From assembly GCA_035685165.1 (NCBI GenBank), contig DASRBI010000013.1, forward strand, positions 62,001-126,000: a DNA stretch of 64,000 nucleotides. Reading direction: 5' to 3'. Below are positions 35,387 to 44,424 of this stretch, one piece after another. The DNA comes from DATFDN01 sp035685165 (lineage in GTDB: Bacteria > Pseudomonadota > Alphaproteobacteria > Acetobacterales > Acetobacteraceae). A model generated the notes under the pieces. That model did not search any database. It was not told where the DNA came from and was given only the letters and a program-made list of their open reading frames with translations. Within the stretch, counting starts at the first letter, position 1; each line of letters starts with the position of its first letter. A program made the position numbers and the translations under genes.

Positions 35387-37681
35387 TCACAAGAACGACA
35401 CCGGATCAACATCCACCTCCACCCGCGCCGCGGGCGGCACTTTCACCCGCACGAGCCATTCCCGCAGGATCGGTTGCACCGCGATGTCGCGCCGCGTCTT
35501 GAGCAACAGCCGCCGCCGGTGCCGCCCGCGCAGGATCGCCAGCGGCGCGGGCGCCGGACCGAGCACCGCGATCCCGGTGCCGGACGGCGCGGTGCGGCCG
35601 AGTTCGCGCGCCAGCGCATCAGCCGCCTCGGCGCTGCCGGCGCTCACGATGAGCGCCGCGAGCCGCCCGAAGGGCGGCCAATTGCCGGGGCGGCGCTCGG
35701 CTGATTCGCGGGCAACGAAACCTTCCAAATCGCCCGAGACGAGCGCCCGCATCACCGGATGATCCGGATTGAAACTTTGCAGCAGCACCCGCCCCGGGGC
35801 CTCGGCCCGCCCGGCGCGGCCCGCCACCTGATGCAGAAGCTGCACGGTGCGCTCGGCGGCGCGCAGATCGCCGCCGCCCAAGCCCAAATCGGCATCCACC
35901 ACGCCGACCAGGGTCAGATGAGGGAAGTGCCAGCCCTTGGCGACAATCTGCGTGCCGATGATCAGGTCGATCTCGCGCGCTTCGATGGCACGTGCCGCCG
36001 CCGCCGCCGCGTGCGGTCCGGGCAGCGTGTCGCTCGCCATCACCAGCCGGCGGGCTTCGGGGAACAGCTCGGCGGCTTCCTCGGTGATGCGCTCCACGCC
36101 GGGACCGACGGGCGTCAGGCTGTGCGCCGCGCCGCAGGCGGGGCAGAGCGGCGGGATCGGGATCGTGTGGCCGCAATGATGGCACGTCAGCACGCGCCGC
36201 GCCCGGTGCTCCACCAGCCACGCCGTGCAGTTCGGGCATTGGATCCGGTGTCCGCAGGAACGGCACAACGTCAGCGGTGCGTAGCCGCGGCGGTTGAGGA
36301 ACAGCATCGCCTGCTCGCCGCGCGCCAAGGTCTCGCGCACGGCGGCGAGCAGCGCCGGGGCGAGGAAGCGTCCCCGCCCGGGCGGTGTCGCGCGCAGGTC
36401 GATCAGCCCGATCTCGGGCAGCCGAGCGCCCCCGTGCCGCCTGGGCAAGGTCAGCCGCCGGTAGCGGCCCGTCTGCACGTTGTGCAGCGTCTCCAGGCTC
36501 GGCGTGGCGGAAACCAGCACAGCGGGCGCCGATTCCAGCCGTGCGCGCACCACCGCCATGTCGCGCGCGTGATAAGCGACGCCCTCCTCCTGCTTGAACG
36601 CAGTCTCGTGCTCCTCATCGACGACGATCAGGCCGAGATCGGGGAACGGCAGGAAGAGCGCCGAGCGCGCGCCGACGACCACCCGCGCCTCGCCTTCGGC
36701 CACCCCCCGCCACGTGATCCCGCGCACGCGCGAGCTGAGGTCGGAATGCCAAACGGCGGGTGGCACGCCGAAACGTCGTGCAAAGCGCTCGAGCCATTGC
36801 GAGGAGAGCGCAATCTCCGGCAGCAGCACGAGCACCTGCCGGCGCTGGCAGAGCGCCTCGGCCACCGCCTCCAGATAGACCTCGGTCTTGCCCGACCCGG
36901 TTACGCCGTCGAGCAGCGTCACCGAGAAGCCCCGCGCCGCCACTGAAGCCCGCAGCGCCTCGGCGGCTAGGCGCTGATCGGCCGACAGCGGCGCGCCCGG
37001 ATGCCCCGGATCGGGTGGATCGAAGGCGGGACGGCGCGGCAGCGGCGCCGGTTCGATCAGCCCGGCCGCCGCCATCGCCCGGATCACGCCAGGGCCGACG
37101 CCGGCGGCGCGGGCGAGATCGCTCGTGGAGCGCGGTTCTTCCTGCTGCAAAAGTTCTAGGATTTTTTGGCGGCCTGGCGTCAGTGCGATACGGCCCCCTC
37201 CCCCTGGCCGCCTCTCCCAAGAAGAGGGGGACCTCTCACCAGCCGCGCCGTCAGCGTCCCCCCTCGCGTTGGGGGATGGGGCAGGGCGAGAGGCACGGGA
37301 CCACCCCATCGCCACGCGCGGCTTCGCCTCGACCACGCGCAGCGCCATCGCCAGCACCTCCCCCGGCGCGGCCAGCGTGTAGGCGGCGATCCAGTCCACC
37401 AGCCGCCGCAGCGGGGCGCGCATCGGCGGCGTATCGAGCACCCCGGAGATCGGGCGCAGCTTGGCCTCGGGAGCGGGAGCCGGCCCCGGTGCGTCCCACA
37501 CCACGCCGACCGTCTCGCGCCGATTGAGCGGCGCCAGCACCACGTCGCCCGGCTGCACCTCGGTGCCCTCGGGCAGCGCGTAGTCGAACGGGCCGGGGAA
37601 CGGATAAGGCAGCAGCACGGGAACTCGCCGGGCCGCGGTTCGCTTCCCCGGCGCGGGCTTGCCGCCTATATGCTCGGGCAC
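35387..37681 (-). CDS. priA: Primosomal protein N' (replication restart helicase PriA)
   Basis: A 764-residue helicase from GTG 37681. The DNA-binding N-terminal domain (RVPVLLPYPFPGPFDYALPEG, GDVVLAPLNRRETVGVVWD) leads to Walker A GVTGSGKTEVYLEAV and the DEEH box VVDEEHETAFKQEEG. The zinc-binding cysteines CRSCGHRIQCPNC ... CHHCGH ... CPACG and QIVAKGWHFPHLTLVGVVDAD follow. It reloads DnaB at stalled forks. Residues about 127-163 are a Pro/Gly/Arg/Ser-rich insertion that coincides with palindromic repeat DNA (37193-37300) and is absent from the ordinary family layout. Earlier in-frame codons lie opposite the transaldolase gene and are rejected. Confidence 0.95.
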   Translation of the reverse strand: MPEHIGGKPAPGKRTAARRVPVLLPYPFPGPFDYALPEGTEVQPGDVVLAPLNRRETVGVVWDAPGPAPAPEAKLRPISGVLDTPPMRAPLRRLVDWIAAYTLAAPGEVLAMALRVVEAKPRVAMGWSRASRPAPSPNARGDADGAAGERSPSSWERRPGGGGRIALTPGRQKILELLQQEEPRSTSDLARAAGVGPGVIRAMAAAGLIEPAPLPRRPAFDPPDPGHPGAPLSADQRLAAEALRASVAARGFSVTLLDGVTGSGKTEVYLEAVAEALCQRRQVLVLLPEIALSSQWLERFARRFGVPPAVWHSDLSSRVRGITWRGVAEGEARVVVGARSALFLPFPDLGLIVVDEEHETAFKQEEGVAYHARDMAVVRARLESAPAVLVSATPSLETLHNVQTGRYRRLTLPRRHGGARLPEIGLIDLRATPPGRGRFLAPALLAAVRETLARGEQAMLFLNRRGYAPLTLCRSCGHRIQCPNCTAWLVEHRARRVLTCHHCGHTIPIPPLCPACGAAHSLTPVGPGVERITEEAAELFPEARRLVMASDTLPGPHAAAAAARAIEAREIDLIIGTQIVAKGWHFPHLTLVGVVDADLGLGGGDLRAAERTVQLLHQVAGRAGRAEAPGRVLLQSFNPDHPVMRALVSGDLEGFVARESAERRPGNWPPFGRLAALIVSAGSAEAADALARELGRTAPSGTGIAVLGPAPAPLAILRGRHRRRLLLKTRRDIAVQPILREWLVRVKVPPAARVEVDVDPVSFL
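37193..37300. repeat. Palindromic repeat lying in frame inside priA
   Basis: GC-rich inverted words are stacked here: CCTCT (37211-37215) with AGAGG (37223-37227), and a C-run with GGGGG around TCGCGTT (37257-37275). The C/G-run style matches the intergenic repeats at 20400 and 21870. On the reverse strand it translates without a stop as a low-complexity linker of about 36 residues between the PriA N-terminal domain and the winged-helix/helicase part. Confidence 0.6.
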
Positions 37682-37729
37682 AGCCCGCGCCAGGGCGGCG
37701 TCGCTGCAAACGGGAATCGGGGCAGGTCC

Positions 37730-38386
37730 ATGAAGTTTTTCGTCGATACCGCCGACGTGGCCGAGATCAAGGCCCTCGCCGAGAGCGGGCTGCTGGACGG
37801 CGTCACCACCAACCCCTCGCTGGTCGCCAAGACCGGGCGGCAGATGCACGACATCATCGCCGAGATCTGCGCGATCGTTCAGGGGCCGGTCAGCGCCGAA
37901 GTGACCGCCACCAAGTTCGAGCAGATGCTGGAAGAGGCGCATGTCCTGCGGAAGATCGCGCGCAACGTCACCATCAAGGTGCCGCTGACGCAAGACGGCC
38001 TGCGCGCCTGCCGCAAGCTCGCCGACGACGGCACGATGGTGAACGTGACGCTCTGCTTCTCCCCCGCACAGGCGATCCTCGCCGCCAAGGCGGGGGCGAG
38101 CTTCGTCAGCCCCTTCGTCGGCCGGCTCGACGACATCGGCGAGCACGGGCTCGGCTTGATCCGGGACATCGTGACCATCTTCCGCAACTATCCCTATTTC
38201 AAGACCGAGGTGCTGGTCGCGAGCGTCCGCTCGCCGATGCACGTCGTCGACGCGGCGAAGATCGGCGCGCATATCTGCACGGTGCCGCCCGCCGTGCTGC
38301 GCCAGCTCTTCAACCATCCGCTGACCGAGAAGGGGCTGGCGAGCTTCCTCGCCGACTGGGCCAAGACCGGCCAGCACATCGCCTAG
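37730..38386 (+). CDS. Transaldolase / fructose-6-phosphate aldolase family (short form)
   Basis: A 218-residue TIM barrel of the short transaldolase subfamily. It opens MKFFVDTADVAEIKALAESG, with DGVTTNPSLVAKTG, the Schiff-base Lys in NVTIKVPLT, NVTLCFSPAQAILAAKAGASFVSPFVGRLDD and VLVASVRSP. Members act either as transaldolase in the pentose phosphate path or as fructose-6-phosphate aldolase; sequence alone does not separate these safely. The start codons of priA and this gene are divergent, 48 bp apart. Confidence 0.93.
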   Translation: MKFFVDTADVAEIKALAESGLLDGVTTNPSLVAKTGRQMHDIIAEICAIVQGPVSAEVTATKFEQMLEEAHVLRKIARNVTIKVPLTQDGLRACRKLADDGTMVNVTLCFSPAQAILAAKAGASFVSPFVGRLDDIGEHGLGLIRDIVTIFRNYPYFKTEVLVASVRSPMHVVDAAKIGAHICTVPPAVLRQLFNHPLTEKGLASFLADWAKTGQHIA

Positions 38387-38393
38387 TCGCATC

Positions 38394-39047
38394 GTGCCGC
38401 TACCTGAGGGAGAACAGGACGAAGCCGCCGCGGAGCAGGTGGTGGCGTTCCTGCGCGCCCGCCCGCGCTTTCTCGCCGAACGTCCCGAGCTCTACCGCGT
38501 TCTGGCGCCGCCGCGACGGGTGCATGGCGAGGCAATCGCCGACCACATGGCGGCGATGATCCATGCCGGGCGCGAGCACGCCGCGGCGATGGCGGCGCGC
38601 GCCGACGGGGTGCTGGCGGCGGGCCGCGCGGCCGCGGGCATCGCCGGGCGCGTGCAGGAGGCGGTGCTGACCCTGATCGCCACCCATGACGTGCCCGAAT
38701 GCGTCGCCCACGACCTGCCGGGCCTGCTCGGCCTCGATGCCGCCACCCTCTGCGCCGAGGAGGCGGCGGACGGGCTCCATCCGCTTCCCACGGGAATGGT
38801 CGCCGCGCTGCTCGGCGGGCGGGACGTGCTGTTCCGTGAACCCTCGGACGAAGAGGCAGCCTTGGTCCACGTCGAGGCCGCGCGGCTCGCCCGGTTCGAT
38901 GCGCTGGTACGGGTGCCGCGGCGCGGTCCCCCGGCCCTGCTGGCCCTGGTGGCGCGCGACCCCGGCCCGCTCGATCCCGCGCAGGGCAGCGGCGCGCTCG
39001 CCTTTCTCGGCCGGGTGATCGGCGCGGCGCTGGACCGCACGGCGTGA
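38394..39047 (+). CDS. DUF484 family protein
   Basis: A 217-residue protein from GTG 38394. The start AAAEQVVAFLRARPRFLAERPELYRVLAPP and the GAF-like C-terminal half ending GALAFLGRVIGAALDRTA match the DUF484 family. Such genes sit directly before xerC in many proteobacteria. Function is unknown. It overlaps the xerC start by four bases (GTGA), so the two are coupled. Confidence 0.88.
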   Translation: MPLPEGEQDEAAAEQVVAFLRARPRFLAERPELYRVLAPPRRVHGEAIADHMAAMIHAGREHAAAMAARADGVLAAGRAAAGIAGRVQEAVLTLIATHDVPECVAHDLPGLLGLDAATLCAEEAADGLHPLPTGMVAALLGGRDVLFREPSDEEAALVHVEAARLARFDALVRVPRRGPPALLALVARDPGPLDPAQGSGALAFLGRVIGAALDRTA

Positions 39048-39964
39048 CGGCGGCCGAGGCGCTCGGCTCCTTCCTCGAGTGGCTCGCCGTCGAGCGGCGC
39101 GCCTCCAAGCTGACGGTTGAGGCCTATCGCCGCGACATCGCCGACTTCCTCGGTTTCCTCACCGGCCATTTCGGCGCCGAGCCTGATCTGGCCGCGCTCG
39201 CCGCGCTGCGTCCGGCCGATCTGCGCGCCTTCCTCGCCGCCCGCCATGCCGACGGGCTGGGTGCTGCGACCCGGGCGCGGCGGCTTGCGGCGATTCGCAG
39301 CTTCTTCCGCTGGCTCGCGCGCAGGCAGGGGGTCGATTGCCCTTCGGTGCGGCTGGTCGCCACCCCGCGCGTGCGCCGCCCCGCGCCGCGGCCGCTGGCC
39401 GAGCACGAGGCGCGGGCGCTGACGGCGCAGGTCGGCGAGGTCGTCGACCATCCCGCGCTTCAGGCCCGCGACCTCGCGCTGTTCACCCTACTCTACGGCT
39501 GCGGGCTCCGCATCAGCGAGGCGCTGGCGCTGAACATCGCCGATGCCCCGCTGCCGGGCGGGCGCGAGACGCTGACCGTGCGCGGCAAGGGCGGCAAGGA
39601 ACGGATCGTGCCGGTGCTTGAGGCGGTACGGACGGCGCTCGCCGCCTGGCTCCGCCATCACCCCGACCGACGCACGGATGCGGCGTTGTTCGTCGGCGCG
39701 CGCGGCGCCCGGCTCAATCCGGGGGTCGCGCAGCGCACGATGCGCGCCTATCGGCGCGCCGCCGGCCTGCCCGAGCATGCGACCCCGCACGCGCTTCGCC
39801 ATTCGTTCGCCACCCATCTGCTGGCGGGCGGGGCGGATTTGCGGGTGATCCAGGACCTGCTCGGCCATGCCAGCCTCGCCACGACCCAGCGTTACACCAC
39901 CGTGGACGAGGCCGCCCTCCTCCGCACCTGGCGCGCGGCGCATCCGCGGGCAGGCCAGGGCTGA
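39044..39964 (+). CDS. xerC: Tyrosine recombinase XerC
   Basis: A 306-residue site-specific recombinase that with XerD resolves chromosome dimers at dif. The N-terminal SAM-like domain (LEWLAVERRASKLTVEAYRRDIADFLGFL) precedes the catalytic domain. Catalytic residues are Arg in YGCGLRISEAL, Lys in VRGKGGKERIVP, His and Arg in PHALRHSFATHLLAGGADLRVIQDLLGHASLATTQRYTTV, and the final Tyr. GTG start at 39044 overlaps DUF484. Housekeeping rather than phage-borne: neighbours and length are normal. Confidence 0.93.
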   Translation: MTAAEALGSFLEWLAVERRASKLTVEAYRRDIADFLGFLTGHFGAEPDLAALAALRPADLRAFLAARHADGLGAATRARRLAAIRSFFRWLARRQGVDCPSVRLVATPRVRRPAPRPLAEHEARALTAQVGEVVDHPALQARDLALFTLLYGCGLRISEALALNIADAPLPGGRETLTVRGKGGKERIVPVLEAVRTALAAWLRHHPDRRTDAALFVGARGARLNPGVAQRTMRAYRRAAGLPEHATPHALRHSFATHLLAGGADLRVIQDLLGHASLATTQRYTTVDEAALLRTWRAAHPRAGQG

Positions 39965-40187
39965 TGCCGACGTGTTGGCGTATTTCGAGGCCCAAGGCCC
40001 GGGTCGTCTTACCCGTATGAACCGGGTTCTTCGCGCGCCCGTGCTTCATGGACTGCGACGGCGAAAGTCTCGGAAAATGGCAACCGCTCAGTAATCCCGC
40101 GCCGAGACGTCCTGAAACGAAGCCGCCGTACCCGCGACACATTCGGCTGCCATGCTATCGGTCATCGCAAGGCCGAGGAGGAACCGG

Positions 40188-40526
40188 ATGCCTGATCGTG
40201 CCCACGCGACGCGGAGCGTCGGACGAAGCCACAGCGCCGCGGCAGATGAATGGATCGCGCGCTGCTACCTGCCGTTGCGAACCGCCGCCGTGCTGGCGGT
40301 GCGGCGCGGACCCGCCGGCGGCGGGGCGCTTCTCCTGGATGGCGGCGAGATCGCGCCCGTTGCGGACGATCTTCGCACCAATGTCAGCCGTACCGTCCGC
40401 CCGGGCGAATTGCTGTGCTTGAGGATGGATAACGGCGTGGTCGTCGGCGTCGATTTCCTCGACGGCCGCGCGTCACTCACAAGCTGCCGCCTGCACAAGG
40501 CCGCCGAACGCGCCCGCCGGCACTGA
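40188..40526 (+). CDS. Small hypothetical protein
   Basis: A 112-residue soluble protein. ATG 40188 has GAGGAGGAA nearby, a good ribosome-binding site. Two-thirds of the length is made of alternating hydrophobic and charged strands (AVLAVRRGPAGGGALLLDGGEIAPV, CLRMDNGVVVGVDFLDGRAS), suggesting a small beta fold. No family recognised. The 223-bp gap before it (39965-40187) shows nothing else. Confidence 0.5.
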   Translation: MPDRAHATRSVGRSHSAAADEWIARCYLPLRTAAVLAVRRGPAGGGALLLDGGEIAPVADDLRTNVSRTVRPGELLCLRMDNGVVVGVDFLDGRASLTSCRLHKAAERARRH

Positions 40527-40578
40527 GGCTCTTCCCTCCGCCCCGGCCGGCGGAGGGAACGATCATCGCCGCCGCGCC

Positions 40579-41301
40579 TCAGTACATGTGCTGGCCGCCA
40601 TTGATCGACAGCGTGCTGCCGGTAATGAAGTCCGCATCGTCGGCGGTGAGGAATGCGACCCCGCGCGCGATGTCCTCCGCCCGGCCGAGGCGGCCCATCG
40701 GGATGCGCGCCACGATCTTCTGCAGTACGTCGGGCGGCACGGCGCGGACCATGTCGGTGTCCACATAGCCGGGCGCGATCGCGTTGACGGTGATCCCGAA
40801 ACGGGCACCTTCCTGCGCCAGGGCCTTGGTGAAGCCGTGAATGCCCGACTTCGCGGCGGCGTAGTTAACCTGCCCGTACTGCCCGGCCTGGCCGTTGATG
40901 CTGCCGACATTCACCACGCGGCCGAACTTCTTCTCGCGCATCCCGTCCCAGGTGAGCTTGCACAGATTGTAGCAGGAGCCGAGATTGGTATCGATCACCG
41001 CATCCCACATCTCGCGCGTCATCCGCTGCAAAGTGGCGTCCCGCGTGATGCCGGCATTGTTGACCAGCACCTCCACCGGGCCGAACTCCGCGGCGATCAG
41101 GCCGATCGCGTTCTGGCATTGCGCGAAATCCGACACGTCGAAGCGCATCACTCGGATGCCCGTTTCGGCGGCGAATTCCTGCGCCGCCTTGTCGTTGCCG
41201 GCATAGCTCGCGACCACCGTGCGGCCCTGCCCCTTCAGCGCCTTGCTGATCGCCGCGCCGATCCCTCGTGTGCCGCCCGTGACGAGTGCCACTCGTGCCA
41301 T
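40579..41301 (-). CDS. phbB: Acetoacetyl-CoA reductase
   Basis: A 240-residue SDR that reduces acetoacetyl-CoA to (R)-3-hydroxybutyryl-CoA with NADPH for polyhydroxybutyrate synthesis. It has VTGGTRGIGAAIS, NNAGITRDATLQRMTREMWDAVIDTNL, catalytic Tyr-Lys in NYAAAKSGIHGFTKALAQEG and TVNAIAPGYVDTDMV, all closest to PhbB rather than FabG. The thiolase and synthase genes are not here. Divergent to scoAB, 114 bp apart. Confidence 0.92.
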   Translation of the reverse strand: MARVALVTGGTRGIGAAISKALKGQGRTVVASYAGNDKAAQEFAAETGIRVMRFDVSDFAQCQNAIGLIAAEFGPVEVLVNNAGITRDATLQRMTREMWDAVIDTNLGSCYNLCKLTWDGMREKKFGRVVNVGSINGQAGQYGQVNYAAAKSGIHGFTKALAQEGARFGITVNAIAPGYVDTDMVRAVPPDVLQKIVARIPMGRLGRAEDIARGVAFLTADDADFITGSTLSINGGQHMY

Positions 41302-41415
41302 TGGATCGTCTCCCCCTTTCGTTCGCCGGGCCGCCCCGGCGCCCTATCCTAACCCCGGGGCGCCTTGTCGGTCATCCGGGCCGATGGCACTTTCCGCCCT
41401 ACGAGGAGGCACCTC

Positions 41416-42123
41416 ATGGCGGTGAACAAGCTCTACCCGGATGCGCGCGCGGCGCTTTCGGGCCTCTTGCGCGACAACATGACCATCATGTCCGGCGGCT
41501 TCGGCCTGTGCGGCATCCCGGGCGCCTTGATCGACGCGATCCGCGAGAGCGGCGTGACCGGCCTGACCGTGATCTCTAACAACGCCGGGATCGATGAGGT
41601 GGGGCTTGGGCTGCTTTTGCAGACGCGCCAGATCCGTAAAATGATCAGTTCCTACGTCGGCGAGAATGCCACCTTCGCGCGCCAGTACCTCGCCGGAGAA
41701 CTGGAGATCGAATTCAATCCGCAAGGCACCCTCGCTGAGCGTATCCGCGCCGGCGGGGCGGGCATTCCCGGCTTCTACACCGCGACCGGGGTCGGCACGC
41801 ACGTCGCGGAAGGCAAAGAGGTCAAGTGCTTTGGCGGCCGCGCCTATATCTTGGAAACCGGGCTGCGCGCCGACCTTGCGATCATTCACGCATGGAAGGC
41901 CGATCCCGAAGGAAATCTGATCTACCGGAAGACCGCGCGCAACTTCAATCCGGTGATGGCGACCGCGGCCGAAACGGTGGTGGTGGAGGTGGAGGAGCTC
42001 GTTCCGCAAGGCAGCCTCGACCCCGACGCGATCGTGACGCCGGGGATTTTCGTCAACCGCATCGTCACGCTGGCGCACGTCGACAAGCGCATCGAGCAGC
42101 GCACCGTGCGCGCGCGGCAGTAA
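41416..42123 (+). CDS. scoA: 3-oxoacid (succinyl-CoA:acetoacetate) CoA-transferase subunit A
   Basis: A 235-residue alpha subunit. MSGGFGLCGIPGALIDAI, SNNAGIDEVGLGLLLQTRQIRKMISSYVGEN and GFYTATGVGTHVAEGKEVKCFGGRAYILETGLRADLAIIHAWKAD are typical. With subunit B it moves CoA from succinyl-CoA to acetoacetate, feeding ketone bodies or PHB breakdown products into central metabolism. ATG 41416 follows GAGGAGG. The divergent neighbour phbB fits the same four-carbon pool. Confidence 0.94.
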   Translation: MAVNKLYPDARAALSGLLRDNMTIMSGGFGLCGIPGALIDAIRESGVTGLTVISNNAGIDEVGLGLLLQTRQIRKMISSYVGENATFARQYLAGELEIEFNPQGTLAERIRAGGAGIPGFYTATGVGTHVAEGKEVKCFGGRAYILETGLRADLAIIHAWKADPEGNLIYRKTARNFNPVMATAAETVVVEVEELVPQGSLDPDAIVTPGIFVNRIVTLAHVDKRIEQRTVRARQ

Positions 42124-42138
42124 GGCAGGAGCACCGAC

Positions 42139-42795
42139 ATGGCCTGGACACGCGACCAGATGGCGGCCCGCGCCGCGCAGGAGCTGCAGGATGGGTTCTA
42201 CGTCAATCTCGGCATCGGCATCCCCACGCTGGTTGCCAACCACATTCCGCACGGCATCTCCGTGCAGCTCCATTCCGAGAACGGGATGCTCGGCATCGGG
42301 CCGTTTCCGTTCGAGGGCGAAGAAGACCCCGACCTGATCAACGCCGGCAAGCAGACCGTCACCGAGCTACCGACCACGAGCTATTTCGACAGCGCCACCA
42401 GCTTCGCGATGGTGCGCGGCGGGCATATCGACATCTCGATCTTGGGCGCGCTGCAGGTGGCGGAAAACGGCGATCTCGCCAACTGGATGATCCCGGGCAA
42501 GATGGTGAAAGGCATGGGGGGCGCGATGGACCTCGTCGCCGGGGTGAAGCGCGTGGTCGTGCTGATGGAACACACGGCCGGCGGCAAGCCGAAGCTCCTG
42601 CACCGCTGCACGCTTCCACTCACCGGGGCGGAGGTGGTGGACATGGTGATCACCGACCTCGGCGTGTTCAGGATCAACAAGGCGACCGGCGGGCTGCTGC
42701 TCACCGACATCGCGCCGGGGGTGACGCTGGAGGAACTTAAGGCCAAGACCGAGGCGGCATTCACGGCGGCGCCGGAGCTGCAGGTGGCGGCTTGA
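42139..42795 (+). CDS. scoB: 3-oxoacid CoA-transferase subunit B
   Basis: A 218-residue beta subunit, 15 bp after scoA. The catalytic Glu is in HSENGMLGIGPFP. FYVNLGIGIPTLVANHIP, MVRGGHIDISILGALQVAENGDLANWMIPGKMVKGMGGAMDLVAG and HTAGGKPKLLHRCTLPLTG are family blocks. It forms the active enzyme with scoA. Confidence 0.95.
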   Translation: MAWTRDQMAARAAQELQDGFYVNLGIGIPTLVANHIPHGISVQLHSENGMLGIGPFPFEGEEDPDLINAGKQTVTELPTTSYFDSATSFAMVRGGHIDISILGALQVAENGDLANWMIPGKMVKGMGGAMDLVAGVKRVVVLMEHTAGGKPKLLHRCTLPLTGAEVVDMVITDLGVFRINKATGGLLLTDIAPGVTLEELKAKTEAAFTAAPELQVAA

Positions 42796-42857
42796 GAGAG
42801 AGCGGAGAAGAGGTCACACGGGGGCCGCGGAGAGTAGGCGGAGGGCCAAGAAACCCC

Positions 42858-43066
42858 TCACATTACATAGGGCTGCAGGCCGTCCGTGAGGCGGAGTGAG
42901 TTGAAGTTGAGCAACCGGCCGAATTTTGCAGCCGCTGAGGCGGAGATATGTGCGGAGCGGCGCCTCGTGAACCGGCAATAGAGCCGCGACGAATTCTGTG
43001 TCGAGTATCAGGTTTCCGGCGACGATGATGTCGGCGCGATAGCCCGCCGCAAGCCGGACGTCCCCA
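42858..43066 (-). pseudogene. GxxExxY protein, C-terminal fragment with frameshift
   Basis: The reverse strand reads DVRLAAGYRADIIVAGNLI ... LLPVHEAPLRTYLRLSG, then in another frame KFGRLLNFNSLRLTDGLQ-PYVM and stop at 42858-42860. Together these form the last part of the GxxExxY family (a PD-(D/E)XK-like fold of unknown role). The change of frame falls at the string GGCTGCAAAATTCGG. The N-terminal half with the naming motif is absent, and the usual V-E-(I/L)-K catalytic segment has become DTEF. It is clearly dead and fills much of the gap between scoB and the first LLM gene. Confidence 0.8.
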
Positions 43067-43181
43067 TCGCTCCCTCGGCGTTCTCCGTGCGACGCCCTAC
43101 TAAAGGGGTAAGCCCCTCCCATTGCCCCCGCCCCGCTCCGGCGCAACACTCGCGGAACCCCGAGGAAATGGACCCTCTCCC

Positions 43182-44420
43182 ATGAAGTTCGGCATTTTCT
43201 ACGAACTCCAGCTTCCGAAGCCCTGGACCGAGCGCAGCGAATACGACCTGCTCCATCAGGCACTAGGCCAGGTCGAGCTCGCCGATCGTCTCGGTTACGA
43301 CTATGCCTGGATGGTCGAGCATCATTTCCTCGAGGAATATTCCCACTGCTCCGCCCCCGAGGTGTTCCTCGGCGCGGCCAGCCAGCGCACGAAGCGCATC
43401 CGGCTCGGCCACGGCATCGTGCAGCTCACCACCAACCAGCCGCAGCGGGTCGCCGAGCGGATCGCCATGCTGGATCTTCTGTCCGGCGGGCGCGTGGAAT
43501 TCGGCATGGGCGAGGGCGCGGGGCCGGCTGAGCTGCATCCGTTCGGCATCCGCGTGCGCGACAAACGCGACCGCTGGGAGGAGGCGGTGCGCGCCATTAT
43601 CCCGATGTTCACGCACACGGCCTGGGAATTCCACGGCCAGTACTACGATTTCCCCGCCCGCAACGTGATCCCCAAGCCCTTGCAGAAGCCGCATCCGCCG
43701 CTTTGGGTGGCGTGCTCCAACATCCAGACCATCGCCAAGGCGGGCGAATGGGGCATGGGCGCGCTCGGCTTCAGCTTCGTCTCGCCGGAGGCGGCGCGCG
43801 CCTGGGTGCATCGCTATTACAACACGCTGATCCGCCATCCGAACCGGCTGGCCGACTATCCGCCCAACCCGAACATCGCCATCGTCAACGGCTTCATGTG
43901 CGCGCCGACCGACGAGGAGGCGATCGAGCTTGCCGCCGGCTGGACGTTCTTCATCTTCTCGCTCTCCTATTACGGGCGGAAGGGCGTCGATGCGCCGGGC
44001 GAGAGCGATCTCTGGCGCGAATACCAATCCTGGCGCGGCACCGAGAAGGCGCAGCAGGCGCTCCGCAACGGCCTGATCGGCTCGCCCGAGACGATCCGCA
44101 AGCGCCTGCGCCAGTTCGAGGCCGCGCATGTCGATCAGGTGATCCTGCTCAATCAGGCGGGCAAGACGTCCGACCGAGCGATCCGCGACAGTTTGGAGCT
44201 GTTCGCGCGCGAGGTGATGCCCGAGTTCCACGACCGCCAGCCCGCGCAGGAGGCGTGGAAGGCGGGGGTGCTGGAAGGCGACATCGTGCTCGAGGACATC
44301 GACACCGCCGCCTATGATCTCTACGCGCACCAGAACGAGGACATCGTGCGCCTCACGCCCGAGCAACTGAAAGAGCGCATGGCGCAAAAGGAGCGCGCGG
44401 GCGCGGCGGCGGGAAGCTAG
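43182..44420 (+). CDS. LLM-class flavin-dependent monooxygenase
   Basis: A 412-residue luciferase-like TIM-barrel protein. It opens MKFGIFYELQLPKPW and has YDYAWMVEHHFLEEYSHCSAPEVFLGAASQRTKRIRLGHGIV, DLLSGGRVEFGMGEGAG and KPHPPLWVACSNIQTI. Such enzymes use FMNH2 and O2 on diverse organics. About 50 extra C-terminal residues are charged. A second LLM gene follows 4 bp later, then a SnoaL-like gene, so this looks like a catabolic operon for a terpenoid-like or xenobiotic compound; substrate unknown. Confidence 0.88.
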   Translation: MKFGIFYELQLPKPWTERSEYDLLHQALGQVELADRLGYDYAWMVEHHFLEEYSHCSAPEVFLGAASQRTKRIRLGHGIVQLTTNQPQRVAERIAMLDLLSGGRVEFGMGEGAGPAELHPFGIRVRDKRDRWEEAVRAIIPMFTHTAWEFHGQYYDFPARNVIPKPLQKPHPPLWVACSNIQTIAKAGEWGMGALGFSFVSPEAARAWVHRYYNTLIRHPNRLADYPPNPNIAIVNGFMCAPTDEEAIELAAGWTFFIFSLSYYGRKGVDAPGESDLWREYQSWRGTEKAQQALRNGLIGSPETIRKRLRQFEAAHVDQVILLNQAGKTSDRAIRDSLELFAREVMPEFHDRQPAQEAWKAGVLEGDIVLEDIDTAAYDLYAHQNEDIVRLTPEQLKERMAQKERAGAAAGS

Positions 44421-44424
44421 CAGG

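Noticed and set aside
37682..38392. A much longer priA beginning at 38392 on the reverse strand
   Set aside because: The extra 237 codons lie opposite the transaldolase gene and do not resemble PriA. The recognised N-terminus starts near 37681.
39044..39964. XerC-type recombinase as an integrase of a mobile element
   Set aside because: It is coupled to DUF484 and flanked by housekeeping genes, with no att repeats or phage genes. This is the chromosomal xerC layout.
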